This document shows positions 9,154 to 19,292 of a stretch of DNA of 64,000 bases, piece by piece. Origin of the DNA: Pseudomonas sp. Irchel 3A7 (lineage in GTDB: Bacteria > Pseudomonadota > Gammaproteobacteria > Pseudomonadales > Pseudomonadaceae); NCBI RefSeq assembly GCF_900187565.1, contig NZ_FYED01000004.1:62001-126000 (forward strand). Direction: 5' to 3'. The notes under the pieces were generated by a model that was not told the origin of the DNA, searched no databases, and was given only the letters and a program-made list of their open reading frames with translations. Numbering within the stretch: the first letter of the stretch is position 1; each line of letters starts with the position of its first letter. Both the position numbers and the translations under genes were made by a program.

Positions 9154-10173
9154 ATGGCAACGATCAAAGATGTGGCAGCACTCGCGGGCATTTCCTACAC
9201 CACGGTTTCCCACGTGGTGAACAAAACCCGGCCGGTCAGCGAAGAAGTGAGGATCAAGGTCGAGGCGGCAATCAAAACCCTCGATTACGTTCCCAGCGCC
9301 GTGGCTCGATCCCTCAAGGCCAAAACCACGGCCACCATCGGGCTGCTGGTGCCCAACAGCCTCAACCCGTACTTCGCCGAACTGGCCCGGGGGATCGAGG
9401 ATTACTGTGAGCGCAACGGCTATTGCGTGATCCTCTGCAACTCCGACGACAACCCGGACAAGCAGCGCAGCTACTTGCGCGTGTTGCTGGAAAAACGCAT
9501 CGACGGTCTGATCGTCGCATCAGCGGGCGGTGACAGCGGGTTGGCGCAGGGCTTGTCGGGTGTGCGCACGCCGATGGTGATTGTCGACCGCGGGCTGGAA
9601 GGTGTCGATGCGGACCTGGTGCGCATCGATCACGAATACGGTGCCTACCTGGCGACCCGCCATTTGCTGGAGCTGGGGCACCGGGACATCGCCACCATCA
9701 GCGGTCCGGCGACCACCAGCGTGGCGCAGATGCGTCTGGCCGGTTTCTGCCGGGCCTTGAAAGACGCGGGCATCGAAGTGCCTGCCGAGCGCATGCTTGA
9801 AAGTGATTTCACCAGCACCGGCGGTTACAACGCCGCCGCGATCCTGCTGGAGCGCAACCCGCCCAGCGCCATCTTCGCTGCCAACGACATGATCGGCATC
9901 GGTGTGCTGCGAGCCGCCGCCGAGCGCAATGTGCGTGTACCGACGGAGTTGTCGGTGATCGGATTCGACGATATCCAGATGAGCCGATATGTCTACCCGG
10001 CGCTGACCACCGTGGGGCAGTCGATCCTGCAGCTTGGCGAGATGGCAGCCGAAGTGCTGCTGCGCCGGATCGCCAAGCCGGATCTGGTCACCGAACAACG
10101 GATTGTGATGCCAAGCATCGTCATGCGGGAATCGACAGCGCCTCTGGCCGGTGTTTTTGCCCAGTTCCGATAA
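9154..10173 (+). CDS. rbsR: LacI-family ribose operon repressor
   Basis: A 339-residue LacI/GalR regulator: N-terminal helix-turn-helix MATIKDVAALAGISYTTVSHVV, a hinge with AVARSLKAKTT, and a periplasmic-binding-protein-like effector domain (about 62-339). It lies inside the operon between transporter and kinase genes rather than at its end, an arrangement seen in pseudomonads. The palindrome at 5507-5520 is its probable operator, with ribose or a derivative as inducer; that link is inferred from family and position. Confidence 0.92.
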   Translation: MATIKDVAALAGISYTTVSHVVNKTRPVSEEVRIKVEAAIKTLDYVPSAVARSLKAKTTATIGLLVPNSLNPYFAELARGIEDYCERNGYCVILCNSDDNPDKQRSYLRVLLEKRIDGLIVASAGGDSGLAQGLSGVRTPMVIVDRGLEGVDADLVRIDHEYGAYLATRHLLELGHRDIATISGPATTSVAQMRLAGFCRALKDAGIEVPAERMLESDFTSTGGYNAAAILLERNPPSAIFAANDMIGIGVLRAAAERNVRVPTELSVIGFDDIQMSRYVYPALTTVGQSILQLGEMAAEVLLRRIAKPDLVTEQRIVMPSIVMRESTAPLAGVFAQFR

Positions 10174-10215
10174 ATATAAAGCACCTGATGAAACCGAACG
10201 AATGAGTAGCAATGT

Positions 10216-11133
10216 ATGCCAGCAAAAGTAGTGGTGATTGGCAGCCTGAACATGGACCTGGTGACCCGGGCGCCGCGGCTGCCGCAGGGGGGTGAAACGT
10301 TGATCGGTCATTCGTTTGCCACGGTGTCCGGGGGCAAGGGCGCGAACCAGGCCGTGGCCGCCGCGCGATTGGGGGCCCAGGTGTCGATGGTCGGCTGCGT
10401 GGGCAGTGATGCCTATGGCGAAGAACTGCGCACCGCCCTGTTGGCAGAACAAATCGATTGTCAGGCCGTCAGTACCGTGGACGGTTCCAGTGGCGTGGCG
10501 TTGATTGTGGTGGACGACAACAGCCAGAACGCGATCGTCATCGTTGCCGGTGCCAACGGCGCGCTGACGCCGGCGGTGGTCGGCTGTTTCGATTCGGTTC
10601 TGCAGGCCGCCGATGTGATCATTTGTCAGCTGGAAGTGCCGGATGCCACGGTGGGTCACGCACTCAAGCGCGGTCGGGAACTGGGCAAGACCGTGATCCT
10701 CAATCCGGCGCCTGCCAGCCGTCCATTACCGGCGCACTGGTACGCGAACATCGATTATCTGATTCCCAACGAGAGCGAGGCATCGGCCCTGAGCGGCTTG
10801 CCGGTGGACTCTCGGCAGTCTGCGCAAGCTGCTGCAACCCGACTGATCGAGCTGGGGGCCGGCAAAGTGATCATCACCCTGGGTGCCCAGGGTTCGCTGT
10901 TTGCCGATGGCCAACGCTTCGAGCATTTCCCTGCACCGACCGTGAAGGCGGTCGACACCACGGCGGCGGGCGATACATTTGTCGGCGGTTTTGCCGCTGC
11001 GCTGGCCGGCGGTAAAAACGAAGCTGAAGCGATCCGTTTCGGCCAAGTCGCCGCGGCGTTATCGGTCACCCGTGCCGGCGCGCAACCCTCGATCCCCTCC
11101 TTATTCGAAGTGCAGGCATTCAAGACTCCATGA
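10216..11133 (+). CDS. rbsK: Ribokinase
   Basis: A 305-residue PfkB-family kinase that makes ribose 5-phosphate. PfkB signature 1 is at [15 protein letters not shown] (about 38-52) and signature 2 at [13 protein letters not shown], whose Asp is the catalytic base. GSLNMDLV near the N-terminus is typical of ribokinases. The ribosome binding site is weak. Its last four bases overlap the rbsD start (ATGA), so the two are coupled. Confidence 0.95.
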   Translation: MPAKVVVIGSLNMDLVTRAPRLPQGGETLIGHSFATVSGGKGANQAVAAARLGAQVSMVGCVGSDAYGEELRTALLAEQIDCQAVSTVDGSSGVALIVVDDNSQNAIVIVAGANGALTPAVVGCFDSVLQAADVIICQLEVPDATVGHALKRGRELGKTVILNPAPASRPLPAHWYANIDYLIPNESEASALSGLPVDSRQSAQAAATRLIELGAGKVIITLGAQGSLFADGQRFEHFPAPTVKAVDTTAAGDTFVGGFAAALAGGKNEAEAIRFGQVAAALSVTRAGAQPSIPSLFEVQAFKTP

Positions 11134-11534
11134 AAAAGACACCTTTGCTCAACGTTGCCCTGTCACGGCTGATCGCTTCCCTGGGCCATGGCGACACCGT
11201 GGTGATTGGCGATGCCGGGTTGCCGGTGCCACCCGGTGTTGAGTTGATCGACCTGGCCTTGACCCACGGCATTCCGGATTTCATCAGCACCTTGAAGGTC
11301 GTGCTCAGCGAAATGCAGGTTGAAAGCCATGTGCTGGCCCGGGAAATCCTGGAGAAAAAGCCGTCGGCACTGGCAGCACTGCAAGCGCTGAATGACGAGG
11401 GTGCCCTGGGGCCGCGTGAACTGCTCAGTCATGAGCAGTTCAAGGTCCTCAGTCGACAGGCGCGGGCGATCGTGCGCACTGGCGAATGCCAGCCGTACTG
11501 CAACATCGTGCTGATCGCCGGAGTGACGTTCTGA
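11130..11534 (+). CDS. rbsD: D-ribose pyranase
   Basis: A 134-residue RbsD that speeds interconversion of pyranose and furanose forms of ribose, supplying the form used by ribokinase. The catalytic histidine position is kept (SLGHGD, His20), as are LTHGIPDF and the C-terminal [17 protein letters not shown]. The gene overlaps rbsK by four bases. Length matches the family. Confidence 0.95.
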   Translation: MKKTPLLNVALSRLIASLGHGDTVVIGDAGLPVPPGVELIDLALTHGIPDFISTLKVVLSEMQVESHVLAREILEKKPSALAALQALNDEGALGPRELLSHEQFKVLSRQARAIVRTGECQPYCNIVLIAGVTF

Positions 11535-11571
11535 CTCGTTTTTGTTTTCTACCCTGCACAAGGAGTGCGCC

Positions 11572-12600
11572 ATGTACCGTTTTGCCCGCAAACTGCCTCA
11601 TCTGCTTCGGAGTCTGCTGCTTTTGTCCTTGATGACCGCCACTGGGGCCCACGCGGCGCAGAAGATCGACCTGATCATCGACACCGACCCTGGTGCCGAC
11701 GATGTGGTTGCCTTGCTGTTTGCGCTGGCATCGCCGCAGGAGTTGAACATCCGCGCATTGACCACCGTCGCCGGCAACGTGCGCCTGGACAAGACGTCGC
11801 GTAACGCGCGGCTGGCCCGCGAATGGGCAGGGCGCGAGGAGGTGCCGGTCTACGCCGGAGCGAAGAAGCCGATGATGCGCAAACCCATCTATGCCGAGAA
11901 TATCCATGGCAAGGAAGGGCTGTCAGGCATCACTGTCCATGAGCCTAAAAAAGGCCTCGCCGAGGGCAATGCGATCGAGTACCTGATCGACACCCTGATG
12001 GCGGCCGAGCCCCACAGCATCACCCTTGCCATGTTGGGACCACAGACCAACCTGGCCCTGGCGCTGATCCAGGAGCCGGAAATCGTCCGAGGCATCAAAG
12101 AAGTGGTGATCATGGGCGGTGCGCACTTCAACGGTGGCAACATTACGCCCGTGGCAGAGTTCAACCTGTTTGCCGATCCGCAAGCCGCCGAGGTGGTACT
12201 CAAGAGTGGGGTGAAACTGACCTACCTGCCGCTGGACTTGACCCACAAGATCCTCACCAGTGACGCGCGCCTGCAACAGATCGCGGCATTGAATAACAAT
12301 GCCAGCAAGCTGGTGGTCAGTATTCTGAACGAATACATCAAAGCCGATATGGAGCACTACGGCATCCCGGGCGGCCCGGTGCACGACGCAACGGTGATCG
12401 CCTATCTGCTCAAGCCACAGCTGTTCAGCGGTCGCGAAGTGAACGTCGTGGTGGACAGTGATGAAGGTCCGTCTTTCGGCCAGACCATCGTCGACTGGCA
12501 CGACGGCCTCAAGGCGCCGAAGAATGCCTTCTGGGTTGAAAGCGGCGATGCCCAGGGCTTCTTCGATCTGCTGACTGAGCGTCTGGCTCGCCTGAAGTAG
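11572..12600 (+). CDS. Exported inosine/uridine-preferring nucleoside hydrolase
   Basis: A 342-residue nucleoside hydrolase. The calcium-binding motif DTDPGADD (about 37-44) and the VIMGGA segment mark the IUNH family, which splits nucleosides into base and ribose. Unlike cytosolic RihA/B/C it has a cleavable signal peptide (to about ATGAHA, residue 28), so it likely acts in the periplasm. Starting 37 bases after rbsD in the same direction, it would release ribose from nucleosides outside the cytoplasm and feed RbsB. The start at 11572 has AAGGAG upstream. A terminator follows directly. Confidence 0.9.
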   Translation: MYRFARKLPHLLRSLLLLSLMTATGAHAAQKIDLIIDTDPGADDVVALLFALASPQELNIRALTTVAGNVRLDKTSRNARLAREWAGREEVPVYAGAKKPMMRKPIYAENIHGKEGLSGITVHEPKKGLAEGNAIEYLIDTLMAAEPHSITLAMLGPQTNLALALIQEPEIVRGIKEVVIMGGAHFNGGNITPVAEFNLFADPQAAEVVLKSGVKLTYLPLDLTHKILTSDARLQQIAALNNNASKLVVSILNEYIKADMEHYGIPGGPVHDATVIAYLLKPQLFSGREVNVVVDSDEGPSFGQTIVDWHDGLKAPKNAFWVESGDAQGFFDLLTERLARLK

Positions 12601-12608
12601 CCCTCATG

Positions 12609-12635
12609 CCCGCAGGTAGCGGCCTGCGGGTTTTT
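12609..12635 (+). terminator. rbs operon terminator
   Basis: CCCGCAGG...CCTGCGGG stem (8 bp, six-base loop) followed by TTTTT, nine bases after the nucleoside hydrolase stop. Confidence 0.9.
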
Positions 12636-12846
12636 ATTCTTTGTCTGTGTGGGCTGCACCCGCGTGATCGGTCGGGTACTTTTCGAATACTTGCGTGATA
12701 AATTGCCGGGCTGCTTCGGTACCCAATCCTTTGACCAATAGATCGATACCAATGATTGCCAGCTCTTCCGGACTGCCCGGGCTATAGGAGCTGTGGCCTT
12801 GTGGCCACTTGACTGTGATGTTGGCGTCGATGCTTACGGTGGTCAT
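12634..12846 (-). CDS. Small hypothetical protein
   Basis: A 70-residue soluble protein starting MTTVSIDANITVKW, ending beside the rbs terminator on the opposite strand. The central segment (SPEELAIIGIDLLVKGLGTEAARQF) looks helical. No signal or known motif. It has an ATG start and ordinary pseudomonad coding bias; I think it is a conserved hypothetical of this genus but cannot name a family. Confidence 0.6.
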   Translation of the reverse strand: MTTVSIDANITVKWPQGHSSYSPGSPEELAIIGIDLLVKGLGTEAARQFITQVFEKYPTDHAGAAHTDKE

Positions 12847-12978
12847 GATGGCGCTCGTGCGGTCGGAAAAGTCTGAACGACGAGTTAACCATTTTGCGGC
12901 GCGTTTGGCACTCCGACTTAGGCATGACTCGAAGGCTATGCGACACTTGGTTTTTGATGACTTTTCAAGGACTGCGTT

Positions 12979-13284
12979 GTGCAGATTGATTTGAACACCC
13001 CAGACGGCTTGACCCTGGAGGCCGTGCGTCAGTTGTTGGCGTCAGCCAGCGACGATGAGCACACGCAATTGCGTGTGACCAAGGGCGGCATCGCCTATAT
13101 TTCATCGGGAGTCGTGGGCGGCACCGATATCGACGGGCTGCTGTTCCGTCTGGAAACCTGGGCCAAGGGCTCTGGTTATGTCGGGCGCGTCGCGGCCAGC
13201 GACGAGGTCTGGGTCATGCAGATCTTCAATGCGCTGAAGCAGAACTGGCCGAAGCCGGCCTTCGACTACATTGATGTCTATTGA
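12979..13284 (+). CDS. Small conserved hypothetical protein
   Basis: A 101-residue protein starting with GTG (MQIDLNTPDGLTLEAVRQLL). It is soluble, with alternating strands and helices, a Gly-rich centre (SSGVVGGTDIDG) and a Trp-rich C-terminal third. AAGGA lies 11-14 bases upstream of the GTG. No recognised family or catalytic motif. It stands alone between a minus-strand gene and a lipoprotein gene. Confidence 0.65.
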   Translation: MQIDLNTPDGLTLEAVRQLLASASDDEHTQLRVTKGGIAYISSGVVGGTDIDGLLFRLETWAKGSGYVGRVAASDEVWVMQIFNALKQNWPKPAFDYIDVY

Positions 13285-13452
13285 GCATCGTTCATATTCA
13301 GTCACGATTGAAGGATGAAGGGCAGGGCGATGCTCAGGCAAACTTGCCGTTTGTCTGCGGCGCAAGGACAGGTCGCTGGCTCTCCTTGTGAAACCAAACG
13401 CCGGATTGGCGGTCGCACGATCTCAGCTTAACTCTCGAAAAAAGGAGGCTTC

Positions 13453-13773
13453 ATGCCTTGGAAGCTCGCGTCATTGGGTACCTTGTTGGCCGTTGCCATG
13501 CTGGCCGGTTGCAGCACTGCCAGCACCGAGTCGGCAACAGACCCTGTAACGACGACTGACACAGGTCACAGCCGTTGCGAGGCCAAAGCGGCCGAATTCG
13601 CCATTGGAAAACAGGCTTCGCCACAACTGCTGGAACAAGCGCGTACCCGTGCAGGTGCACAGAATGCACGGTTCCTCCTGCCTACCGACATGGTGACGCT
13701 GGAGTATCGCTCCGACCGTCTGAACCTCAACACCGATGCCAATCGGGTCGTCATCCGCGTCAACTGCGGCTGA
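13453..13773 (+). CDS. I78-type peptidase inhibitor lipoprotein
   Basis: A 106-residue protein with a lipoprotein signal (LAGC, Cys20) and a C-terminal domain (about 45-106) matching the I78 inhibitor pattern: a Gly-Lys motif, the helix LLEQARTRAGAQNARFL, TDMVTLEYRSDRLNLNTD and a terminal Cys-Gly. Family members resemble potato inhibitor I-type serine protease inhibitors and are thought to guard the envelope against proteases. The start has AAAGGAGG upstream. A bidirectional terminator separates it from the convergent cold-shock gene. Confidence 0.8.
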   Translation: MPWKLASLGTLLAVAMLAGCSTASTESATDPVTTTDTGHSRCEAKAAEFAIGKQASPQLLEQARTRAGAQNARFLLPTDMVTLEYRSDRLNLNTDANRVVIRVNCG

Positions 13774-13800
13774 TCACCCAGGCTTTTGCGTTGCCCACAA

Positions 13801-13831
13801 AAAACCCCGTCACATGGACGGGGTTTTTTTA
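13801..13831. terminator. Bidirectional terminator
   Basis: Stem CCCCGTC/GACGGGG with a five-base loop, flanked by AAAA on the left and a run of seven T on the right. It can end both the inhibitor gene and the convergent cold-shock gene (stop at 13845). Confidence 0.9.
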
Positions 13832-13844
13832 GCGCGCCTGGAAA

Positions 13845-14057
13845 TTACTCTGGGCGAACTTGAGCAGCTTGCATACCCTTTTGGCCTTTCTCAGCCACGA
13901 AGGAAACGGTTTGGCCTTCTTTCAGGCTTTTGAAACCGTCGCTCTCGATAGCTTTGAAGTGTACGAACAGGTCGTCACCGCCACCTTGAGGAGTGATGAA
14001 GCCGAAGCCTTTTTCATCGTTGAACCATTTAACGGTGCCGGTTTGGCGATTAGACAT
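13845..14057 (-). CDS. Cold-shock domain protein (CspA family)
   Basis: A 70-residue single cold-shock domain. RNP1 (KGFGFI) and RNP2 (LFVHF) are intact. These proteins bind single-stranded RNA and DNA and melt secondary structure. The start at 14057 ([12 protein letters not shown]) is the family start; a longer in-frame extension has no support. The 292-base gap to the next gene upstream (14350) contains only A/T-rich sequence, long enough for the extended 5' leader usual in csp genes. Confidence 0.95.
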   Translation of the reverse strand: MSNRQTGTVKWFNDEKGFGFITPQGGGDDLFVHFKAIESDGFKSLKEGQTVSFVAEKGQKGMQAAQVRPE

Positions 14058-14349
14058 GGTGTATCTCCAAGAAACATATATTTTCAGTAGTACTGTGCTG
14101 CTCAGGCCAACTGGGCACACCGGGGTATCATAGTCGAAATGTTCGCTTTGGGAGCCCCCCGCGGGTGCCGTTTGCCCTACAGTCGCACATTCTTTGTTGC
14201 CCGATACGGCTGGAAGCCCCGTTTTAAAAGGCTTTCAGCCGAAAGTAAAGACGATAAAAAAACCTGTAAAACCTGCATAAATCGTAGGAAAAAGCGCTTT
14301 TCAGAGGCCGTTCATCGGCTCAAGTCACTTTTTCAGCGTCTTGAGAGGC

Positions 14350-14652
14350 TTATTTTTTCGCCGGGTTAGTGGCCTTGCATTTGGAAATCTGGGTCAGGGC
14401 CTGTTGTTTCAAGGCGTCACTGGCCTGGTTATCCATCAGGGACTGAAGGTCCTTGGCGGGGTACGATTTGATGGCATCGGCGCCGCAGGCGCAGTGAGCT
14501 TTTGCAGCCGCGGCGCCGATCTGAGGCGTGGCAGCCTGGGTGCACTGCGCCATGTACTTCTCGCGCTCACCCTTCGGCCAATCGGCGTGGGCGGCCAGCG
14601 GCAGCAGCAGGACGATGGGGGCGACTACAGCGAACAAATGATTCAGACGCAT
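14350..14652 (-). CDS. Exported small Cys-containing hypothetical protein
   Basis: A 100-residue protein with a signal peptide (to about AAHA, residue 23) and a mature helical part rich in Ala and Lys with four cysteines (the two in the CACGAD motif, plus CTQA and SKCKA). Likely periplasmic. The start at 14652 is chosen because the signal sequence begins there and AAGGAG lies about eight bases upstream. Function unknown. It is divergent from thrS. Confidence 0.7.
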   Translation of the reverse strand: MRLNHLFAVVAPIVLLLPLAAHADWPKGEREKYMAQCTQAATPQIGAAAAKAHCACGADAIKSYPAKDLQSLMDNQASDALKQQALTQISKCKATNPAKK

Positions 14653-15026
14653 GCCGGGATGCTCCTTGTGGGTCAATGTCTTGTTATCTGAGGGGGAAAA
14701 CGGCGATCAAGTTCAGCACTCTGGCATAAAAACAGCGGATTTACCCTGGCGGGAAACCTCTACGCCGCCCTGACCGTTCATCTGTGCTAGCATGCCGGGC
14801 TCGGGCGCTTGCAGGCTCCGGTCGACCTTCAGTCCCGGCCGCGGCAGATGCCCGAATAATCCTGATTTGAATCCCAGTCACTCTGGTTCGGTTTTCCGGT
14901 TGGCCGCAAGGCTCCTGCCGCTGTAAGGCAGGCGTTCGTCATTGAATGGCCTGGATCGGATCTTGTACTGGCTCATCCCAACCCACGTGACCTTTGGTAG
15001 GGGTCACCACTAGGAGAGGAGGCGCC
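14653..15026 (+). promoter_or_regulatory. thrS upstream leader region
   Basis: This 374-base gene-free stretch separates the divergent gene at 14350 from thrS. It holds several GC-rich inverted repeats. The last, GTGACC...GGTCAC (14987-15007), ends just before the thrS ribosome binding site (AGGAGAGGAGG). ThrRS genes in enteric bacteria are translationally autoregulated through leader hairpins near the start; a similar control here is possible but not shown by the sequence. Confidence 0.4.
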
Positions 15027-16949
15027 ATGCCGACTATTACTCTTCCCGACGGCAGTCAACGTTCATTCGATCACCCGGTTTCCATCGCCGAAGTCGCCGC
15101 ATCCATTGGTGCCGGTCTGGCCAAGGCTACTGTAGCCGGCAAGGTCAATGGCAAGCTGGCCGACGCCAGCGACATCATCGACAGCGACGCTACGCTGCAA
15201 ATCATCACGCCAAAGGATGAAGAGGGGCTGGAGATCATTCGCCACTCTTGCGCCCACCTGGTTGGCCACGCGGTCAAGCAGTTGTACCCGACCGCCAGAA
15301 TGGTCATCGGTCCGGTCATCGACGACGGCTTCTATTACGACATCGCCTACGAGCGTCCTTTCACCCCGGACGACCTGGCGGCCATCGAACAGCGCATGCA
15401 GCAGCTGATCGAGAAAGATTACGACGTCATCAAGAAAGTCACTCCGCGCGCCGAAGTGATCGAAGTGTTCCAGTCCCGCGGCGAAGACTACAAATTGCGC
15501 CTGGTCGAGGACATGCCGAACGAACAGGCCATGGGTCTGTACTATCACGAAGAATACGTCGACATGTGCCGCGGTCCGCACGTGCCGAACACCCGCTTCC
15601 TGAAATCCTTCAAGCTGACCAAGCTGTCCGGCGCCTACTGGCGCGGTGATGCCAAGAACGAGCAATTGCAGCGCGTCTACGGCACCGCGTGGGCTGACAA
15701 GAAGCAGCTGGCTGCCTATATCCAGCGCATTGAAGAAGCCGAGAAGCGCGATCACCGCAAGATCGGCAAGCGCCTGGGCCTGTTCCACACCCAGGAAGAG
15801 TCGCCGGGCATGGTGTTCTGGCACCCGAACGGCTGGACCCTGTACCAGGTGCTCGAGCAGTACATGCGCAAAGTGCAGCGCGACAACGGCTACCTGGAGA
15901 TCAAGACACCTCAAGTCGTTGACCGCAGCCTGTGGGAGAAATCCGGGCACTGGGCCAACTACGCCGACAACATGTTCACCACGCAGTCGGAAAACCGCGA
16001 CTACGCCATCAAGCCGATGAACTGCCCTTGCCACGTCCAGGTGTTCAATCAGGGTCTGAAGAGCTACCGCGAGTTGCCGATGCGCCTGGCCGAATTCGGT
16101 GCCTGCCACCGTAACGAGCCATCGGGTGCGCTGCACGGCATCATGCGCGTGCGTGCGTTCACCCAGGACGACGCCCACATCTTCTGCACCGAAGAACAGA
16201 TGCAGGCCGAGTCCGCTGCCTTCATAAAGCTGACCATGGATGTCTACGCCGACTTCGGCTTCAAAGACATCGAAATGAAGCTGTCCACTCGTCCGGAAAA
16301 ACGCGTCGGTTCCGATGAGTTGTGGGACCGCGCCGAAGCTGCGTTGGCCGCCGCCCTTGATAGTGCGGGCCTGCCGTACGATCTGCAGCCGGGCGAGGGT
16401 GCGTTCTATGGTCCGAAAATCGAATTCTCGCTGAAAGATTGCCTCGGCCGCGTCTGGCAATGTGGTACCTTGCAGCTCGATTTTAACCTGCCTGTCCGTC
16501 TGGGCGCCGAATTCGTCTCCGAGGACAACAGCCGCAAGCATCCGGTGATGTTGCACCGGGCGATCCTGGGTTCCTTCGAGCGTTTCGTCGGAATTCTGAT
16601 CGAGCACTACGAGGGTGCGTTCCCTGCGTGGCTGGCGCCGACCCAGGCAGTGATCATGAATATCACTGATAAACAGGCAGATTTTGTTGCCGAAGTGGAA
16701 AAAACTCTCAACGAAAGCGGGTTTCGTGCCAAGTCTGACTTGAGAAATGAAAAGATCGGCTTTAAAATCCGCGAGCATACCTTGCTCAAGGTTCCCTATC
16801 TCTTGGTTATTGGAGATAAGGAAGTCGAGATGCAGACTGTCGCTGTGCGTACTCGTGAAGGTGCTGACCTGGGCTCGATGCCCGTCGCCCAGTTCGCCGA
16901 GTTCCTCGCGCAAGCGGTTTCCCGGCGTGGTCGCCAAGATTCGGAGTAA
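15027..16949 (+). CDS. thrS: Threonyl-tRNA synthetase
   Basis: A 640-residue class II synthetase that charges tRNA-Thr. Domains in order: TGS (about 1-62), the editing domain with the zinc-type HxxxH motif ([11 protein letters not shown], about 75-85), the class II catalytic core (motif 2 around [15 protein letters not shown], motif 3 around [14 protein letters not shown]), and the anticodon domain. The ATG at 15027 follows a very strong AGGAGAGGAGG site. It heads the thrS-infC-rpmI-rplT block and its stop abuts the infC initiation codons. Confidence 0.98.
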   Translation: MPTITLPDGSQRSFDHPVSIAEVAASIGAGLAKATVAGKVNGKLADASDIIDSDATLQIITPKDEEGLEIIRHSCAHLVGHAVKQLYPTARMVIGPVIDDGFYYDIAYERPFTPDDLAAIEQRMQQLIEKDYDVIKKVTPRAEVIEVFQSRGEDYKLRLVEDMPNEQAMGLYYHEEYVDMCRGPHVPNTRFLKSFKLTKLSGAYWRGDAKNEQLQRVYGTAWADKKQLAAYIQRIEEAEKRDHRKIGKRLGLFHTQEESPGMVFWHPNGWTLYQVLEQYMRKVQRDNGYLEIKTPQVVDRSLWEKSGHWANYADNMFTTQSENRDYAIKPMNCPCHVQVFNQGLKSYRELPMRLAEFGACHRNEPSGALHGIMRVRAFTQDDAHIFCTEEQMQAESAAFIKLTMDVYADFGFKDIEMKLSTRPEKRVGSDELWDRAEAALAAALDSAGLPYDLQPGEGAFYGPKIEFSLKDCLGRVWQCGTLQLDFNLPVRLGAEFVSEDNSRKHPVMLHRAILGSFERFVGILIEHYEGAFPAWLAPTQAVIMNITDKQADFVAEVEKTLNESGFRAKSDLRNEKIGFKIREHTLLKVPYLLVIGDKEVEMQTVAVRTREGADLGSMPVAQFAEFLAQAVSRRGRQDSE

Positions 16950-17500
16950 TTATTATTAAGCGTGAAATGAGACAAGATAAACGAGCTGCACCGAAAGCCC
17001 CGATCAACGAGAATATCTCGGCACGCGAGGTTCGGTTAATTGGCGCTGACGGCGAGCAGATTGGCATCGTCTCGATTGATGAAGCGCTTCGTATTGCTGA
17101 AGAAGCCAAGCTTGATCTGGTAGAAATCTCCGCCGACGCCGTCCCGCCTGTTTGCCGGGTGATGGACTACGGCAAATCGATCTTCGAAAAGAAGAAGCAG
17201 ATTGCTGCGGCGAAGAAGAACCAGAAGCAGATTCAGGTAAAAGAAATCAAGTTTCGTCCAGGGACGGAGGAAGGGGATTACCAGGTAAAACTGCGCAACC
17301 TGGTACGTTTCCTGAGTGACGGGGACAGGGCCAAGGTATCCTTGCGATTCCGCGGCCGTGAGATGGCCCACCAGGAGCTGGGGATGGAACTCCTCAAGCG
17401 AGTTGAAGGTGACTTGCTCGAGTACGGTTCGGTCGAACAGCATCCTAAGATGGAAGGACGCCAGCTGATCATGGTCATCGCCCCGAAAAAGAAGAAGTAA
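16949..17500 (+). CDS. infC: Translation initiation factor IF-3 (AUU start)
   Basis: IF-3 binds the 30S subunit and proofreads start-codon pairing. The protein (183 residues from this start) has the family N-domain ([24 protein letters not shown]) and C-domain ([21 protein letters not shown]...FRGREMAHQ). There is no good ATG: the first, at 16967, would delete residues usual in the family. Three consecutive in-frame ATT codons (16949, 16952, 16955) follow GGAG at 16943-16946. AUU starts allow IF-3 to repress its own synthesis. I took the first ATT from memory of pseudomonad annotations; spacing favours the second or third. Confidence 0.9.
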   Translation: MIIKREMRQDKRAAPKAPINENISAREVRLIGADGEQIGIVSIDEALRIAEEAKLDLVEISADAVPPVCRVMDYGKSIFEKKKQIAAAKKNQKQIQVKEIKFRPGTEEGDYQVKLRNLVRFLSDGDRAKVSLRFRGREMAHQELGMELLKRVEGDLLEYGSVEQHPKMEGRQLIMVIAPKKKK

Positions 17501-17560
17501 TCAACAGGGCACGGCAGGCCTTCTGATTATGTTTATCAACTGAATGCGGAGTATCCGAAC

Positions 17561-17755
17561 ATGCCAAAAATGAAGACCAAAAGTGGTGCTGCTAAGCGGT
17601 TTCTGAAAACTGCTAACGGTATCAAGCACAAGCACGCTTTCAAGAGCCACATCCTGACCAAAATGTCGACCAAGCGTAAGCGTCAACTGCGCGGTAGCAG
17701 CTTGCTGCATCCGTCTGACGTGGCAAAAGTCGAGCGCATGCTGCGCCTTCGTTAA
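17561..17755 (+). CDS. rpmI: Ribosomal protein bL35
   Basis: A 64-residue basic protein starting [14 protein letters not shown], the standard bL35 sequence, with the [17 protein letters not shown] core. Component of the 50S subunit. It lies between infC and rplT as in most gammaproteobacteria, where L20 represses this operon translationally. Confidence 0.98.
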   Translation: MPKMKTKSGAAKRFLKTANGIKHKHAFKSHILTKMSTKRKRQLRGSSLLHPSDVAKVERMLRLR

Positions 17756-17783
17756 TTTTAGTCAAGAATAGAGGAAGTAACTC

Positions 17784-18140
17784 ATGGCTCGTGTAAAGCG
17801 TGGCGTCATTGCCCGTAAACGTCACAAAAAAATTCTGAAACTTGCTAAAGGCTACTACGGCGCTCGCTCGCGCGTATTCCGTGTTGCCAAGCAAGCGGTA
17901 ATCAAGGCAGGCCAATACGCCTACCGTGACCGTCGTCAGAAAAAACGTCAGTTCCGCGCTCTGTGGATCGCTCGTATCAACGCTGGTGCTCGTATCAACG
18001 GTCTGTCTTACAGCCGTTTCATCGCCGGCCTGAAAAAAGCGTCCATCGAGATCGACCGTAAGGTTCTGGCTGATCTGGCAGTGAACGAAAAAGCGGCGTT
18101 TGCTGCGATTGTCGAGAAAGCTAAAGCCACCTTGGCTTAA
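17784..18140 (+). CDS. rplT: Ribosomal protein bL20
   Basis: A 118-residue basic protein starting [18 protein letters not shown], typical of bL20, an early-assembly 50S protein. In enteric bacteria it binds the infC-rpmI region and represses rpmI-rplT translation. The start follows GAGGAAG. A hairpin terminator lies between it and pheS. Confidence 0.98.
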   Translation: MARVKRGVIARKRHKKILKLAKGYYGARSRVFRVAKQAVIKAGQYAYRDRRQKKRQFRALWIARINAGARINGLSYSRFIAGLKKASIEIDRKVLADLAVNEKAAFAAIVEKAKATLA

Positions 18141-18195
18141 GTACCCCCGACAGTCACCCGGCCTCACCTCTGTGGGGTCAGGTGTTAAACGTCAT

Positions 18196-19266
<1,071 letters not shown>

Positions 19267-19292
19267 TCGTAACGAATTCTTAGGAGAGCAGG

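Noticed and set aside
15063..16937. Long open frame antisense to thrS (624 codons)
   Set aside because: It lies entirely over the unmistakable thrS gene. Such antisense frames are common in GC-rich DNA, and its composition (Val/Gln/His-rich) is that of a shadow.
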